Source: Paenisporosarcina macmurdoensis (GTDB taxonomy: Bacteria > Bacillota > Bacilli > Bacillales_A > Planococcaceae). From it: a stretch of DNA of 64,000 nt. Both the position numbers and the translations under genes were made by a program. The first letter of the stretch is position 1. Each line of letters opens with the position of its first letter. The notes beneath the pieces are model-generated. The model was not told the DNA's origin, did no database searches, and worked only from the letters and a program-made list of their open reading frames with translations. The stretch lies in assembly GCF_042658845.1 (NCBI RefSeq), contig NZ_JBHSRI010000038.1, positions 124,001 through 188,000 on the forward strand, read 5' to 3'. This document shows, piece after piece, positions 16,196 to 24,696 of this stretch.

Positions 16196-17014
16196 ATGGA
16201 CCCATATGAACATCACAATAAGAAAATAATTAGTCCATTAGACAAAGAAATAGTGGTCGAAGTTAAAGAAGTAAAAGCACATATTACTGCATCTGACGAA
16301 TCATCACTTGTGGAGCATTTAACAGATCTACGCAAGCAAATTATTAAGAGCGTGGCAGTATTTCTTTTTTTCTTCCTTTTGGTACTTTCAACCATCAATC
16401 TGTGGTTCCCATATATCACGAGAGGCAATGAATTAGTCGTCCTTGGCCCACTTGAAGTTGTGAAATTCTATATGTCGATTTCGAGTGCGCTCTCCCTCGG
16501 CTTTTCACTACCCTTTATCTTTCATTTTATATGGCAATTTGTTAAACCTGGATTAAATCATATTGAGAGCCGATTTATAGGATTGTATTCACCTCTCATG
16601 CTTGCGCTTTTCATCGTCGGGATTTCTTTTGGCTATTTTGTCGTGAATCCTTTAAGTTATCAATTTTTAATCAATATTGGTGAAGTGAATTTTAATGTAA
16701 TGGTATCTGCAAGTGAGTATATTCACTTTTTGTTAATGACAACAGTGCCTCTTGGAATATTATTTGAACTGCCAATTATCGCGATGTTCTTGTCAGCTAT
16801 CGGATTATTGACTTCAGAAAAAATGAAAAAGGTGCGAAAATGGTCGTATGTAATATTAGCTGTCGTGTCGACACTAATGACGCCACCAGATTTTGTGAGT
16901 GATTTCTTGGTACTCATTCCCATGATTTTGCTGTATGAAATTAGTATCGTGGTTGTCAAAAAAATTGAGCATAAACAAAGCGCAAATGAAAATCTATCCA
17001 TCCCCTCAGAGTAG
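16196..17014 (+). CDS. tatC: Twin-arginine translocase subunit TatC
   Basis: A 272-residue protein with six membrane helices. The family motifs SLVEHLTDLRKQIIKS (N-terminal cytosolic contact to the RR signal) and FELPIIAMFL are present. TatC is the receptor for twin-arginine signals. The N-terminal extension of about 30 residues (DPYEHHNKK onward) is longer than usual. ATG 16196 is preferred with GAAGGTGA five bases upstream; GTG 16187 overlaps that site. Last gene of the operon, followed by a terminator. Confidence 0.94.
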   Translation: MDPYEHHNKKIISPLDKEIVVEVKEVKAHITASDESSLVEHLTDLRKQIIKSVAVFLFFFLLVLSTINLWFPYITRGNELVVLGPLEVVKFYMSISSALSLGFSLPFIFHFIWQFVKPGLNHIESRFIGLYSPLMLALFIVGISFGYFVVNPLSYQFLINIGEVNFNVMVSASEYIHFLLMTTVPLGILFELPIIAMFLSAIGLLTSEKMKKVRKWSYVILAVVSTLMTPPDFVSDFLVLIPMILLYEISIVVVKKIEHKQSANENLSIPSE

Positions 17015-17032
17015 CGGGGTGGATTTTTTTTA
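16996..17032 (+). terminator. Terminator of the Tat/dehydrogenase operon
   Basis: ATCCATCCCC pairs with GGGGTGGAT (one bulged T), followed by a T8 run. Confidence 0.88.
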
Positions 17033-17182
17033 GGAGATAATTGGTTAGTTGCAACGAAATCAAGAAAGTTGCAACGAATAGCCATTCATTTTTCAAATCC
17101 AACGAAATATCTCGAAAAAGAGTGACATTGACTACCAATTTGTGTAATATCTACTATTAAAACAATAGGGAGATAGAATCGT

Positions 17183-18043
17183 ATGGAATTCAATGTGTTT
17201 ACACAAGCTCAGGAATTTGAAGATAAAGCAAAACCTTTTTTAACAGAACATGAAGATGTCTATAGTCTGTTTTATGGCGTGTTGCAAGGAATCAAAGCGG
17301 GGCGATATGAAAATCCTTTCATGGCAACCATTGAAGTAAATGACCGCATCGTGGCTCTTCTTCAAATGACACCTCCTCATCCTATAAATCTAATCGTTAT
17401 TGATGAAACAAGAATAGATGACATTTTGACACTGGCTGCTCATGAACTTTCTAAAAGAAAACTACCTATTCAATCGGCTGTTGGTGTGAAATCTGTAGTC
17501 ACGGCGTTTTCAGAGAAATGGCAGGAGACCGCGAAATGCAAAGCCAGATTGTTAATGGATCAAGGTCTTTATCGTTTGGATCAAGTCGATCAATCACTTG
17601 AGAAAAGTCCAGGGTCTTGGCGTTATGCAAGAAAAGATGAAGCGCCATTACTTGCACATTGGTTTAAAGCATTTGAAAAAGATACAGGACTTAAAAATAG
17701 CCCTATGGAAGCGATAAAGGAGAAGGTCAATCAATTCTTGGAAGATGAAGAAGTATTCTTTTGGGAGGACCAAGGAAAAATCGTTTCTATGATGAAAAAA
17801 GCTCGTCCTTCTGAACGTGGAGTCACTGTATCTTTTGTCTATACGCCGAATGAGGCAAGGGGTAAAGGATACGCGCGGACCATGGTTGCAGCGGGAAGTG
17901 AAGAGCTATTAAAAACATATGATTTCTGCGTGCTGTACACAGATATGATGAACCCAACTTCTAACAAAATTTATCAGGAAATCGGCTACCAAAAAATTGC
18001 GGATTCTATACACGTGGAATTTGTCTTGGAAGAGGGGCTGTGA
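17183..18043 (+). CDS. GNAT family N-acetyltransferase
   Basis: A 286-residue protein. The C-terminal half (about 145-286) is a GNAT acetyl-CoA-binding domain (VSFVYTPNEARGKGYARTMV carries the R/Q-x-x-G-x-G/A motif; NPTSNKIYQEIGY is the C-terminal alpha4-beta7 signature). The N-terminal half is a degenerate GNAT-like fold. Substrate unknown. One base separates it from the MmcQ/YjbR gene, so they form an operon. Confidence 0.85.
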   Translation: MEFNVFTQAQEFEDKAKPFLTEHEDVYSLFYGVLQGIKAGRYENPFMATIEVNDRIVALLQMTPPHPINLIVIDETRIDDILTLAAHELSKRKLPIQSAVGVKSVVTAFSEKWQETAKCKARLLMDQGLYRLDQVDQSLEKSPGSWRYARKDEAPLLAHWFKAFEKDTGLKNSPMEAIKEKVNQFLEDEEVFFWEDQGKIVSMMKKARPSERGVTVSFVYTPNEARGKGYARTMVAAGSEELLKTYDFCVLYTDMMNPTSNKIYQEIGYQKIADSIHVEFVLEEGL

Positions 18044-18044
18044 C

Positions 18045-18404
18045 ATGGAATTGAGCGAATTGAAGGTTTGGTGTGAAGGACACAAAGGGGCTCAATTTGA
18101 TTATCAGAAAGACTGGGACGCGGAACGATATCTAATCGGTGGGAAGATGTTTGCGATGTTTGGTCATGATAAAACCGGAACTCCTATTGTTTCATTAAAA
18201 TGTGATCCGCAACGTGCGGGTGTGCTCCGAGAAGAATACGAAGAGATTAATCCAGGCTACTATATGAACAAAACGCATTGGAATTCACTTGCGCTAAATG
18301 GCAACTTACCGTCAGCCCTTATAAAAGAATGTATTACTCTTTCGTATGAATTGGTGTTTAAAGGATTGACGAAAAAAGTGCAACATGAGGTAGTCAAAGG
18401 TTAG
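18045..18404 (+). CDS. MmcQ/YjbR family protein
   Basis: A 119-residue protein with the MmcQ/YjbR CyaY-like fold: WCEGHKGAQFDYQKDWDAERYLIGGKMFAMFG, PIVSLKCDPQ and the strand YYMNKTHWNSLALNG. Members are often called DNA-binding but the role is not settled. ATG 18045 has AGAGGGG seven bases upstream. Second gene of an operon with the acetyltransferase. Confidence 0.85.
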   Translation: MELSELKVWCEGHKGAQFDYQKDWDAERYLIGGKMFAMFGHDKTGTPIVSLKCDPQRAGVLREEYEEINPGYYMNKTHWNSLALNGNLPSALIKECITLSYELVFKGLTKKVQHEVVKG

Positions 18405-18512
18405 GTAAGGCATCTCCTTGCCAAAAGTCATGATACTCAAAAGGGCTACATATAGTTACAAGTGCTAAAAAACAAATTAACGAAATTGTGCTGGAATTAA
18501 AGAGCAATATGC

Positions 18513-18518
18513 TATAAT
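18513..18518 (+). promoter_or_regulatory. Extended -10 promoter of the vmlR leader
   Basis: TATGCTATAAT provides an extended -10 (TGnTATAAT). No good -35 is seen at 17 bases, as often with extended -10 promoters. Transcription would start about 30 bases before the leader peptide. Confidence 0.55.
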
Positions 18519-18555
18519 TCAACCTAACTAGTAAGAAATGTTGTAAGAAGGGACG

Positions 18556-18591
18556 ATGGGTGGACAATGGAAAATTAATCTTATTTCTTAG
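18556..18591 (+). CDS. Leader peptide MGGQWKINLIS of the vmlR attenuator
   Basis: An 11-codon ORF with ribosome site GAAGGG four bases upstream. Codons 8-11 (18577-18587, AATCTTATTTC) are complementary to 18616-18626, so translation or ribosome stalling here can switch the downstream RNA fold. It is too short for routine gene calling. The role is inferred from this layout and from known antibiotic-responsive leaders of vmlR-type genes. Confidence 0.6.
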   Translation: MGGQWKINLIS

Positions 18592-18740
18592 CAAATTAAA
18601 CATTTTGCGAAATCGGAAATAGGATTAGTGTGCCCATTTTTCACTGTTACAGAAAGTCTCTTTATTCGAAAAGAGTTTTTTTGTCTTGATCTATTTTGGG
18701 TATATGGAATCCTTCCGATAATTCTCGGAGGGATTTTTTG
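18577..18740 (+). promoter_or_regulatory. Transcription attenuator controlling the ABC-F gene
   Basis: Three mutually exclusive pairings are visible: (1) 18577-18587 with 18616-18626 (AATCTTATTTC/GAAATAGGATT, one G-U pair); (2) antiterminator 18614-18626 with 18708-18717 (CGGAA, bulged ATA, GGATT against AATCCTTCCG); (3) terminator 18708-18718 with 18725-18735 (AATCCTTCCGA/TCGGAGGGATT) plus a T-run. A second simple terminator, CTCTTT/AAAGAG plus T7, lies at 18658-18682. A stalled ribosome on the leader peptide would free the antiterminator arm and switch the gene on. Confidence 0.68.
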
Positions 18741-18764
18741 TCCTCCGAAATAGGGGGAATAGGA

Positions 18765-20411
18765 ATGGTCGTGCTTGGTAAAATACAAAATGTATTGATT
18801 GAATATGGCAATAAAATAGTGGTTCGCAACGTATCAATTGATATTAAAAAAGGCAGTTGTATTGGAGTAGTAGGAGGTAATGGTGAAGGGAAATCCACTC
18901 TATTGTCGCTACTTGCTGCCGAGCTAGAAGCAAGTGAAGGCTCAATAAAATGGATAGGTGGAACTCCAACAATCCATTACTTTAGACAAGAAGATCAAGC
19001 TCTAGAATTGATTACCAATGAGGAAAATAACCTTTCACATAAATGGCAGGCTCCCAAAAATCGTTCGAATGAGGTTTTGAGTGGTGGGGAACGAATGAAA
19101 AAAAGGCTATCACAAGCATTTACAAGTCATGTTCAGTTGTTGCTTTTGGATGAACCAACAAACCATCTAGACCAAGAAAGTTTAAAAGAACTGGTAAAAC
19201 TGGTGAAGTCCTATTCAGGTACCCTGATTATCGTTTCACATGATCGTTATTTTCTGGACGAAGTAGCAACGACCATTTGGGAAGTAGAGCATCAAAGAGT
19301 GACTGTATTTGAAGGGAATTATTCTGCGTATCGGCTGGAAAAAGAAGAAAGACGTAAAGTACATTCGCGATTGTACGATGCACAACAGAAAAAGATCACG
19401 CGGATTGATGAACAAATTGCATCCCTTCAAAATTGGTCATCAAAAGCACATGCAGACTCAACAAAGCAAGATGGCTACAAAGAGTTCTATCGTTCGAAAG
19501 CCAAACGCATGGACACACAAATTCGCTCAAAGCGTAAGCGCTTGGAAGGTGAACTAGCAAAAGCGAAAATCGACAGACCCTTAGAAGAAAGAGAAATTTC
19601 ATTTTCAATTGAAGGCAATCAAAAACAAGGTCATCGAGTGATTGAGGTTAAAGATCTTTCGAAAAGATTTGGTGAGCAAGTATTATGGGGAAAATCATCG
19701 TTTACTATCCAACGAGGCGAACGTGTTGCGCTTATAGGACCAAATGGTTGTGGGAAGTCTACTTGGATGCGGATGCTTATGGGTCAAGAGACGTTTGAAG
19801 GTGACTTGTGGAAAACAAGTGCTATGAGTATTGGCTATTTGCAACAAACAGTAGAAGACTTGCCAGAAAAGAAGACGCCTGAAGAATGGTTTCAGCCGCA
19901 AGATTTTGAAACACGTGGACAGATTCAAACGCTGATGACGAATTTAGGTTTCGGGAAAGAACATTGGCGTTTACCGATAGGCTCTTTGAGTATGGGAGAG
20001 CGATTAAAGTTAAAACTAATGGCGTTTATGATGGAACAAAAAGACGTATTGTTATTAGATGAGCCTACCAATCATTTGGATTTACCTTCCCGTGAACAAT
20101 TGGAACAAACGTTGTCCAGTTATCCAGGCACAATACTTCTCGTGACTCACGACCGCTATTTCTTGAACAAAATTGCAAATAAGCTCCTTGTTTTTGAAGA
20201 TAAAACGATGAAAAAAGTGAACATGACATTTGCTGAGTGGAATAATCACCAGAATGAAACATTCCAACAGCAGCAGTTGTTGAAGCTTGAAATAGAGCGA
20301 CAAGCTCTCCTAGGTGAAATTAGCTTTATGTCAAAAACAGACAGTAAATACGCTGAACTAGATAAACGATTTAACGAATTAACCAAACAAATTAAACACT
20401 TGAAAGTGTAA
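18765..20411 (+). CDS. vmlR: ABC-F ribosome-protection ATPase, VmlR type
   Basis: A 548-residue soluble protein with two ABC ATPase domains. Walker A GGNGEGKST and GPNGCGKST, signature LSGGERMKKRL and LSMGERLKLKL, Walker B LLLLDEPTNHLD and VLLLDEPTNHLD. The inter-domain linker contains the arm region (SSKAHADSTKQDGYKEFYRSKAKRM, split here by the display limit) typical of VmlR. It resembles B. subtilis VmlR, which displaces lincosamide, streptogramin A and pleuromutilin drugs from the ribosome. There is no membrane part. Start ATG 18765 follows GGGGGAAT. An attenuator precedes it. Confidence 0.86.
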   Translation: MVVLGKIQNVLIEYGNKIVVRNVSIDIKKGSCIGVVGGNGEGKSTLLSLLAAELEASEGSIKWIGGTPTIHYFRQEDQALELITNEENNLSHKWQAPKNRSNEVLSGGERMKKRLSQAFTSHVQLLLLDEPTNHLDQESLKELVKLVKSYSGTLIIVSHDRYFLDEVATTIWEVEHQRVTVFEGNYSAYRLEKEERRKVHSRLYDAQQKKITRIDEQIASLQNWSSKAHADSTKQDGYKEFYRSKAKRMDTQIRSKRKRLEGELAKAKIDRPLEEREISFSIEGNQKQGHRVIEVKDLSKRFGEQVLWGKSSFTIQRGERVALIGPNGCGKSTWMRMLMGQETFEGDLWKTSAMSIGYLQQTVEDLPEKKTPEEWFQPQDFETRGQIQTLMTNLGFGKEHWRLPIGSLSMGERLKLKLMAFMMEQKDVLLLDEPTNHLDLPSREQLEQTLSSYPGTILLVTHDRYFLNKIANKLLVFEDKTMKKVNMTFAEWNNHQNETFQQQQLLKLEIERQALLGEISFMSKTDSKYAELDKRFNELTKQIKHLKV

Positions 20412-20547
20412 GCACACTGACACTCGGTTAAACTAGTAGAGTGAATGTGTTGTAAACTAGAAAATATAAAGAAAACATGCATATGTAGAAGTAAAAAGGG
20501 TAATAGAAAAAGATATACATACTGAAGCTTAAAAAGGGGCTGAGGCT

Positions 20548-21525
20548 GTGATTCGATTTGACCAAGTAACGAAGAGATTTGCGGATGGAACTGAAGCATT
20601 AAAAGATGTTTCATTAACTATTCCAACAGGCAAATTAACCGTGATTATCGGTCCAAGTGGTTGTGGAAAAACCACGTTAATGAAGATGATTAATCATTTA
20701 GAAGTACCAACATCAGGTGATGTATTGATTGACGAACAATCTATTAAAGATCGCGACGAGGTAGAGCTTCGACGTTCCATCGGTTATGTTATTCAGCGTA
20801 TTGGCCTATTTCCTCATATGACAATTGCCAAGAATGCTGCTCTGGTACCCACATTAAAAGGATGGAGTGCAGAAAAAACGAAAAAACGAGTAAGTGAGCT
20901 TATGAATATTACAGGACTTGACCCTGATACGTTTTTGCATCGTTTTCCTCTTGAACTTAGCGGGGGACAGCAACAACGTGTAGGCGTTGTTCGGGCACTT
21001 GCTGGAGATCCAAACATTGTGTTAATGGATGAACCTTTTAGCGCGCTTGATCCAATTAGTAGGGAACAACTTCAAGATGAGTTGAGAAATCTGCAACAAC
21101 GAATTCAAAAAACCATTGTTTTTGTCACGCATGACATGGATGAAGCTTTAAAAATTGCTGACCATATTATTGTCTTACGCGCTGGGGAAGTGGAGCAAGT
21201 GGGAACGGCATATGATTTGATTCATGACCCTGCCAATGACTTCGTACGTAACTTCATCGGACAAGAGCGAATCAATCGCCAGCGTACATTTGGCCAGCGT
21301 AAAATTAGCGAACTGTCAGCTTACTTTACACAAGCGAAAATCAGTGAACAAGTAGTTTTAATCAAGTCATCTGAAGATGTTGAAAGAGCAATTGCCCTCT
21401 TAGAAGCACCTCAGACAGATGTATTGGCTATATATACGGATGAAGAATTCGTTGGATACATCGATCAAACATCTTTATTGAAGGCCGTCTTAGCTAAGGA
21501 AGAAGGTGTGTCTTCTTATGACTGA
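20548..21525 (+). CDS. Osmoprotectant (betaine/choline family) ABC transporter ATPase
   Basis: A 325-residue ATP-binding subunit: Walker A GPSGCGKTT, signature LSGGQQQRVG, Walker B VLMDEPFSALD, switch His in VTHDMDEAL. The C-terminal ~80 residues form a single CBS-like regulatory part, as in OpuCA/ProV-type subunits that sense ionic strength. It energises uptake of quaternary amines such as glycine betaine or carnitine. GTG start with AAGGGG and GAGG upstream. Overlaps the permease gene by eight bases. Confidence 0.9.
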   Translation: MIRFDQVTKRFADGTEALKDVSLTIPTGKLTVIIGPSGCGKTTLMKMINHLEVPTSGDVLIDEQSIKDRDEVELRRSIGYVIQRIGLFPHMTIAKNAALVPTLKGWSAEKTKKRVSELMNITGLDPDTFLHRFPLELSGGQQQRVGVVRALAGDPNIVLMDEPFSALDPISREQLQDELRNLQQRIQKTIVFVTHDMDEALKIADHIIVLRAGEVEQVGTAYDLIHDPANDFVRNFIGQERINRQRTFGQRKISELSAYFTQAKISEQVVLIKSSEDVERAIALLEAPQTDVLAIYTDEEFVGYIDQTSLLKAVLAKEEGVSSYD

Positions 21526-22159
21526 TTTTTTGGCAACAATTCAAAGTCGCTCTGATCTCATTCAACAAGCGTTCCTCGAACACATTTACTTATCTTTTGT
21601 AGCATTAGCAATTGGAATTGCCATCGCATTACCTTTGGGCATATTAATAGCTCGCTATCGTAAATATGCAGAACCCGTAATAGGGGTAACGGCCGTGTTT
21701 CAAACCATTCCAAGTTTAGCGTTATTCGGATTTTTAGTACCCCTAATGGGAATTGGTTCAAACACAGCTCTCATTGCGCTTATTATTTATGCGCTCTTAC
21801 CCATTTTACGGAATACGTATACCGGACTTACATCTGTAGATTCATCCATCATTGAAGCAGGTAGAGGAATGGGGATGACAAGAACACAAATACTGAAACA
21901 AATTGAATTCCCGCTAGCATTACCTTTTATCATGGCAGGTATTCGAACTGCAACTGTTTTAACGGTCGGAATTGCCACGCTTGCTACATTTGTTGGTGCA
22001 GGTGGATTAGGGGACGTCATCTATCGAGGCTTACAATCGTATAATAACTCGCTTGTCTTAGCGGGCGCACTACCTGTCGCGCTACTAGCTATTAGCTTTG
22101 ATTTTTTGTTGAAATGGGTAGAAAAGAAAGCAACACCAAAAGGAATGAAAACACAATAG
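21518..22159 (+). CDS. Osmoprotectant ABC transporter permease
   Basis: A 213-residue membrane subunit with five to six helices and the binding-protein-dependent transport motif EAGRGMGMTRTQILKQIEFP that docks the ATPase. Homologous to OpuCB/OpuCD and ProW-type permeases. Only one permease gene is present, unlike the four-gene opuC operon, so it probably works as a homodimer. ATG 21518 has GAAGG eleven bases upstream. Translationally coupled to the ATPase gene. Confidence 0.9.
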   Translation: MTDFLATIQSRSDLIQQAFLEHIYLSFVALAIGIAIALPLGILIARYRKYAEPVIGVTAVFQTIPSLALFGFLVPLMGIGSNTALIALIIYALLPILRNTYTGLTSVDSSIIEAGRGMGMTRTQILKQIEFPLALPFIMAGIRTATVLTVGIATLATFVGAGGLGDVIYRGLQSYNNSLVLAGALPVALLAISFDFLLKWVEKKATPKGMKTQ

Positions 22160-22170
22160 GAGGAACATAC

Positions 22171-23085
22171 ATGAAAAAAAGTTTAGCAGCAATTGCCCTA
22201 TTCGCATCAGTTGCATTAGTAGGATGTGGTTCAACAAATGATGCAGGTGGGGACTCAAGTGAGCCTATCGTTTTTAGTGGAAAACAATTTTCAGAGCAAT
22301 TCATTTTACCTCAAATTCTAGGTCAATATGTAGAATCTAAAACAGATTATGATGTGGAATACAAAGAAGGACTCGGTGAAGTAGCGATATTAACACCTGC
22401 GCTTGAAAAAGGTGATATCGATGTCTATGTAGAATACTCAGGTACTGGTTTACAATCGGTATTAGGAGAAGATCTAGAAAAAGGCGAAAGCTCAGAAAGT
22501 ATTCTAGAGCGTGTACGTAAAGGATATGAAGAGAAATATGGTGTTACATGGTTAGAGCCACTTGGCTTTGAAAATACCTATACTCTAGCTTATAGCAAAG
22601 ACAAATCGTACGATGCAAAAACGTACTCTGAATTAGTTGAAGCATCTAAATCAGAAGACATCGTATTCGGAGCACCTCATGCATTTTATGAGCGTCCAGG
22701 CGATGGCTATGATGCCATGGTTGAAGAATATCCATTCGAATTCTCAGGTGAAGAGAGCTTAGATCCTAACGTTATGTATGAAGCAGTAAAACAAGGGGAT
22801 GTAGATGTCATCACAGCATTCACGACAGATGGTCGAATTGAACGTTTTGACTTAAACATTACAACAGACGATAAAGGCTTCTTCCCGAAATATGATGCAG
22901 TACCACTAGTGCGTCAAGAAACACTCGAAGCGTATCCAGAACTAGAAGACGTATTAAATGAAATAGCTGGAAAAATCTCACTTGAAGATATGCAAAAAAT
23001 GAATGCACGCGTTGATATTGACCAAGAAAAACCAGAAGATGTAGCGCGTGATTTCTTGATTGAAAAAGGATTAATTAAAGAATAA
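22171..23085 (+). CDS. Osmoprotectant ABC transporter substrate-binding lipoprotein
   Basis: A 304-residue lipoprotein: signal with lipobox LVGC (Cys19 region), then an OpuAC-type periplasmic-binding fold (FSGKQFSEQFILPQILGQYVE, VEYSGTGL, ALVTxFTTDGRI-like segment VITAFTTDGRI). It captures glycine betaine, choline or carnitine outside the membrane. Start 22171 follows AGGAGGA. Eleven bases after the permease, last gene of the operon, followed by a terminator. Confidence 0.9.
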   Translation: MKKSLAAIALFASVALVGCGSTNDAGGDSSEPIVFSGKQFSEQFILPQILGQYVESKTDYDVEYKEGLGEVAILTPALEKGDIDVYVEYSGTGLQSVLGEDLEKGESSESILERVRKGYEEKYGVTWLEPLGFENTYTLAYSKDKSYDAKTYSELVEASKSEDIVFGAPHAFYERPGDGYDAMVEEYPFEFSGEESLDPNVMYEAVKQGDVDVITAFTTDGRIERFDLNITTDDKGFFPKYDAVPLVRQETLEAYPELEDVLNEIAGKISLEDMQKMNARVDIDQEKPEDVARDFLIEKGLIKE

Positions 23086-23097
23086 ATCTATATTTTC

Positions 23098-23135
23098 GAG
23101 AGGCTACTGATTTTTAGGTAGTCTCTTTTTTTGGA
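23098..23135 (+). terminator. Terminator of the osmoprotectant operon
   Basis: AGAGGCTACT pairs with AGGTAGTCTCT, followed by T7. Confidence 0.85.
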
Positions 23136-23140
23136 ATTTA

Positions 23141-23205
23141 AATGGAGCGGAATAAAACCCAAGCGAAGCGGAATAAACTGCAAGCGAAGCCGAATACGAC
23201 AACAC
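23141..23205 (+). repeat. 21-bp periodic array (3 units)
   Basis: GCGGAATAAA begins at 23147 and 23168, and a variant GCCGAATACG at 23189, exactly 21 bp apart, with AAGCGAA leading units two and three. Same period as the arrays near 7.4-7.7 kb and 11.5 kb but a different core. Confidence 0.65.
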
Positions 23206-23206
23206 A

Positions 23207-23245
23207 AAACAGGCACATCTCTACTATCGAGATGTGCCTGTTTTA
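23207..23245. terminator. Terminator, mainly for the minus-strand SGNH gene
   Basis: AACAGGCACATCTC pairs perfectly with GAGATGTGCCTGTT; A-run on the left, T-run on the right. Confidence 0.88.
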
Positions 23246-23248
23246 TCA

Positions 23249-24064
23249 TTACATAGGGTTCGGTAACGCGCCTTGTTGTTGTTTTAAAAATGGCCATAAA
23301 ACATCTGCCCATACTTTGTAACCCCGGTCGTTTGGATGAATCCCGTCTTTTAATGTAGAAGGAAGAGATATGTTTTTTGACGACATGTTATAGAGCATAG
23401 CGCCATGTGTGTCAAAATAAGTCCATCCTTGTTTTTTGATATAGGCAGAAGTTTCATCGACATAATCCGTGAATTTGAGACCAAACTGATTAAGTGGTGG
23501 TCCAAATTTATTCGTTGTGCATGGATTTGGCGATAAGAATACGATACGTGTATTTGGTGAGGCTTGTGAATACAATTGGTATAGTGAATCTAACGAGTTG
23601 AAGGTGTCTTCTAACGAGACATTTTTATTGTGATTATTAATGACGGATGTCTCAATAAACAAGACGTCTGGCTGCTCTTTTACTATTGGAGCCGTAACAT
23701 GATCTTCAAGTAAACGTACGGATGTATAGCCTGAGTAACCGTGATTCGATATCGTGAATGTTTCGAGAGCAGGGTTTGAATTTCTAAGGTTGACTTCGAT
23801 TTGTCCACGCCAAGTTTTGTTTTGGTTAGTTGATCCTGTTCCACGAGTTACACTACTACCAGTCACTGCCATTTTCGCCTCGCCCGATAGCATAGCTCGG
23901 AATATTAAGTAATCAGCAAGAGATTGATTTGGATTGTATTTTGGGTCGAAAGATTTGATAGATGATTCATTGGCACTTACTTGGTCCTGGTGTGTATCGT
24001 TTCTTGTGTAAAAGAAGAGGAGTGCACCCGCAGCGATCCAAATTAACCACTTCCATCTGTTCAT
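23249..24064 (-). CDS. SGNH/GDSL-type hydrolase, membrane-anchored
   Basis: A 271-residue protein with an N-terminal membrane anchor (WLIWIAAGALLFFYT) and an outside SGNH hydrolase domain. Block I is VTGSSVTRG (Ser nucleophile), an Asn-containing block follows (ETSVINNHN), and block V is DGIHPNDRGY with the catalytic Asp and His. Such enzymes are esterases or acyl hydrolases, often acting on cell-wall polymers or lipids; substrate unknown. Monocistronic. Confidence 0.82.
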   Translation of the reverse strand: MNRWKWLIWIAAGALLFFYTRNDTHQDQVSANESSIKSFDPKYNPNQSLADYLIFRAMLSGEAKMAVTGSSVTRGTGSTNQNKTWRGQIEVNLRNSNPALETFTISNHGYSGYTSVRLLEDHVTAPIVKEQPDVLFIETSVINNHNKNVSLEDTFNSLDSLYQLYSQASPNTRIVFLSPNPCTTNKFGPPLNQFGLKFTDYVDETSAYIKKQGWTYFDTHGAMLYNMSSKNISLPSTLKDGIHPNDRGYKVWADVLWPFLKQQQGALPNPM

Positions 24065-24210
24065 GCGGTCAACCCCTTATATGTGTATTTAATTAATATA
24101 ATATTCAGTTAAATATTACTCAATAGGAAAAAAGGAGGACTTGTCTTAAATTTCTTAAGTTATAAGAAAATATATTCTTTTTCGAGCGACACCTTTGATT
24201 TTGAGTATCT

Positions 24211-24329
24211 ATGTCTAGCTCCAAACGCCAGCTCGCACCTAAGCTTCAGACCCTCAGGCGAAAGCAGGCTTTCGCATCGGTTCTTCCAGCGCCGGTGTCG
24301 AGCTAGAAGGCGCTTTACGCTTTTCTTAT
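24211..24329. repeat. TAGCTC...GAGCTA dispersed repeat, full copy 1
   Basis: A ~115-bp element running from TCTAGCTCC to GAGCTAGAAGGCGCTTTACG and ending CTTTTCTTA. TAGCTC and GAGCTA are inverted. The same element lies at 51992-52103 and in part at 41886 and 57775. Its terminal TTA is the stop codon (TAA, minus strand) of the MazG-like gene. Confidence 0.8.
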
Positions 24330-24628
24330 GATTTTGACGGAATCGGATATTTTATAGCATTTTTCTTCATTTTTTCACGTGCTGCTTCGATTAAATCGAC
24401 TTCAAGTACATCCGAAAACTGCAATAAGTAAATAAACACATCGGCCATCTCATCAACAATTGCTTGTTTGTCATGAGCAATCGCTTCTTCTGGAGAGCGC
24501 CACTGAAAGCATTCCAACAGTTCACTTGCTTCAAGCGAAATGGATATAGCTAAGTTCCGTGCATCGTGATTACCGCCCCAGTTTCGATCATTTCTAAATT
24601 GTTGTATTTCTTGAATGATTTCTTTCAT
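24326..24628 (-). CDS. MazG-like nucleotide pyrophosphohydrolase
   Basis: A 100-residue all-alpha NTP pyrophosphatase. Metal-binding residues are visible in EASELLECFQW and DEMADVFIYLLQF (E-x-x-E ... D-E-x-x-D). It should hydrolyse nucleoside triphosphates, perhaps damaged ones such as dCTP analogues, to monophosphates. It stops inside the end of a dispersed repeat. Divergent from the alkyladenine glycosylase gene, a plausible genome-maintenance neighbour. Confidence 0.88.
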   Translation of the reverse strand: MKEIIQEIQQFRNDRNWGGNHDARNLAISISLEASELLECFQWRSPEEAIAHDKQAIVDEMADVFIYLLQFSDVLEVDLIEAAREKMKKNAIKYPIPSKS

Positions 24629-24696
24629 ATGTAGTTTCCCCGTTTCGTTAAATTTGTATGTATTGTATTAGTATAATAAAAGAAGGGGGAATGCAC

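Noticed and set aside
17041..17115. Another 21-bp array (GTTGCAACGAA repeats)
   Set aside because: The copies are 20 and then about 28 bp apart, not 21, and only two are good.
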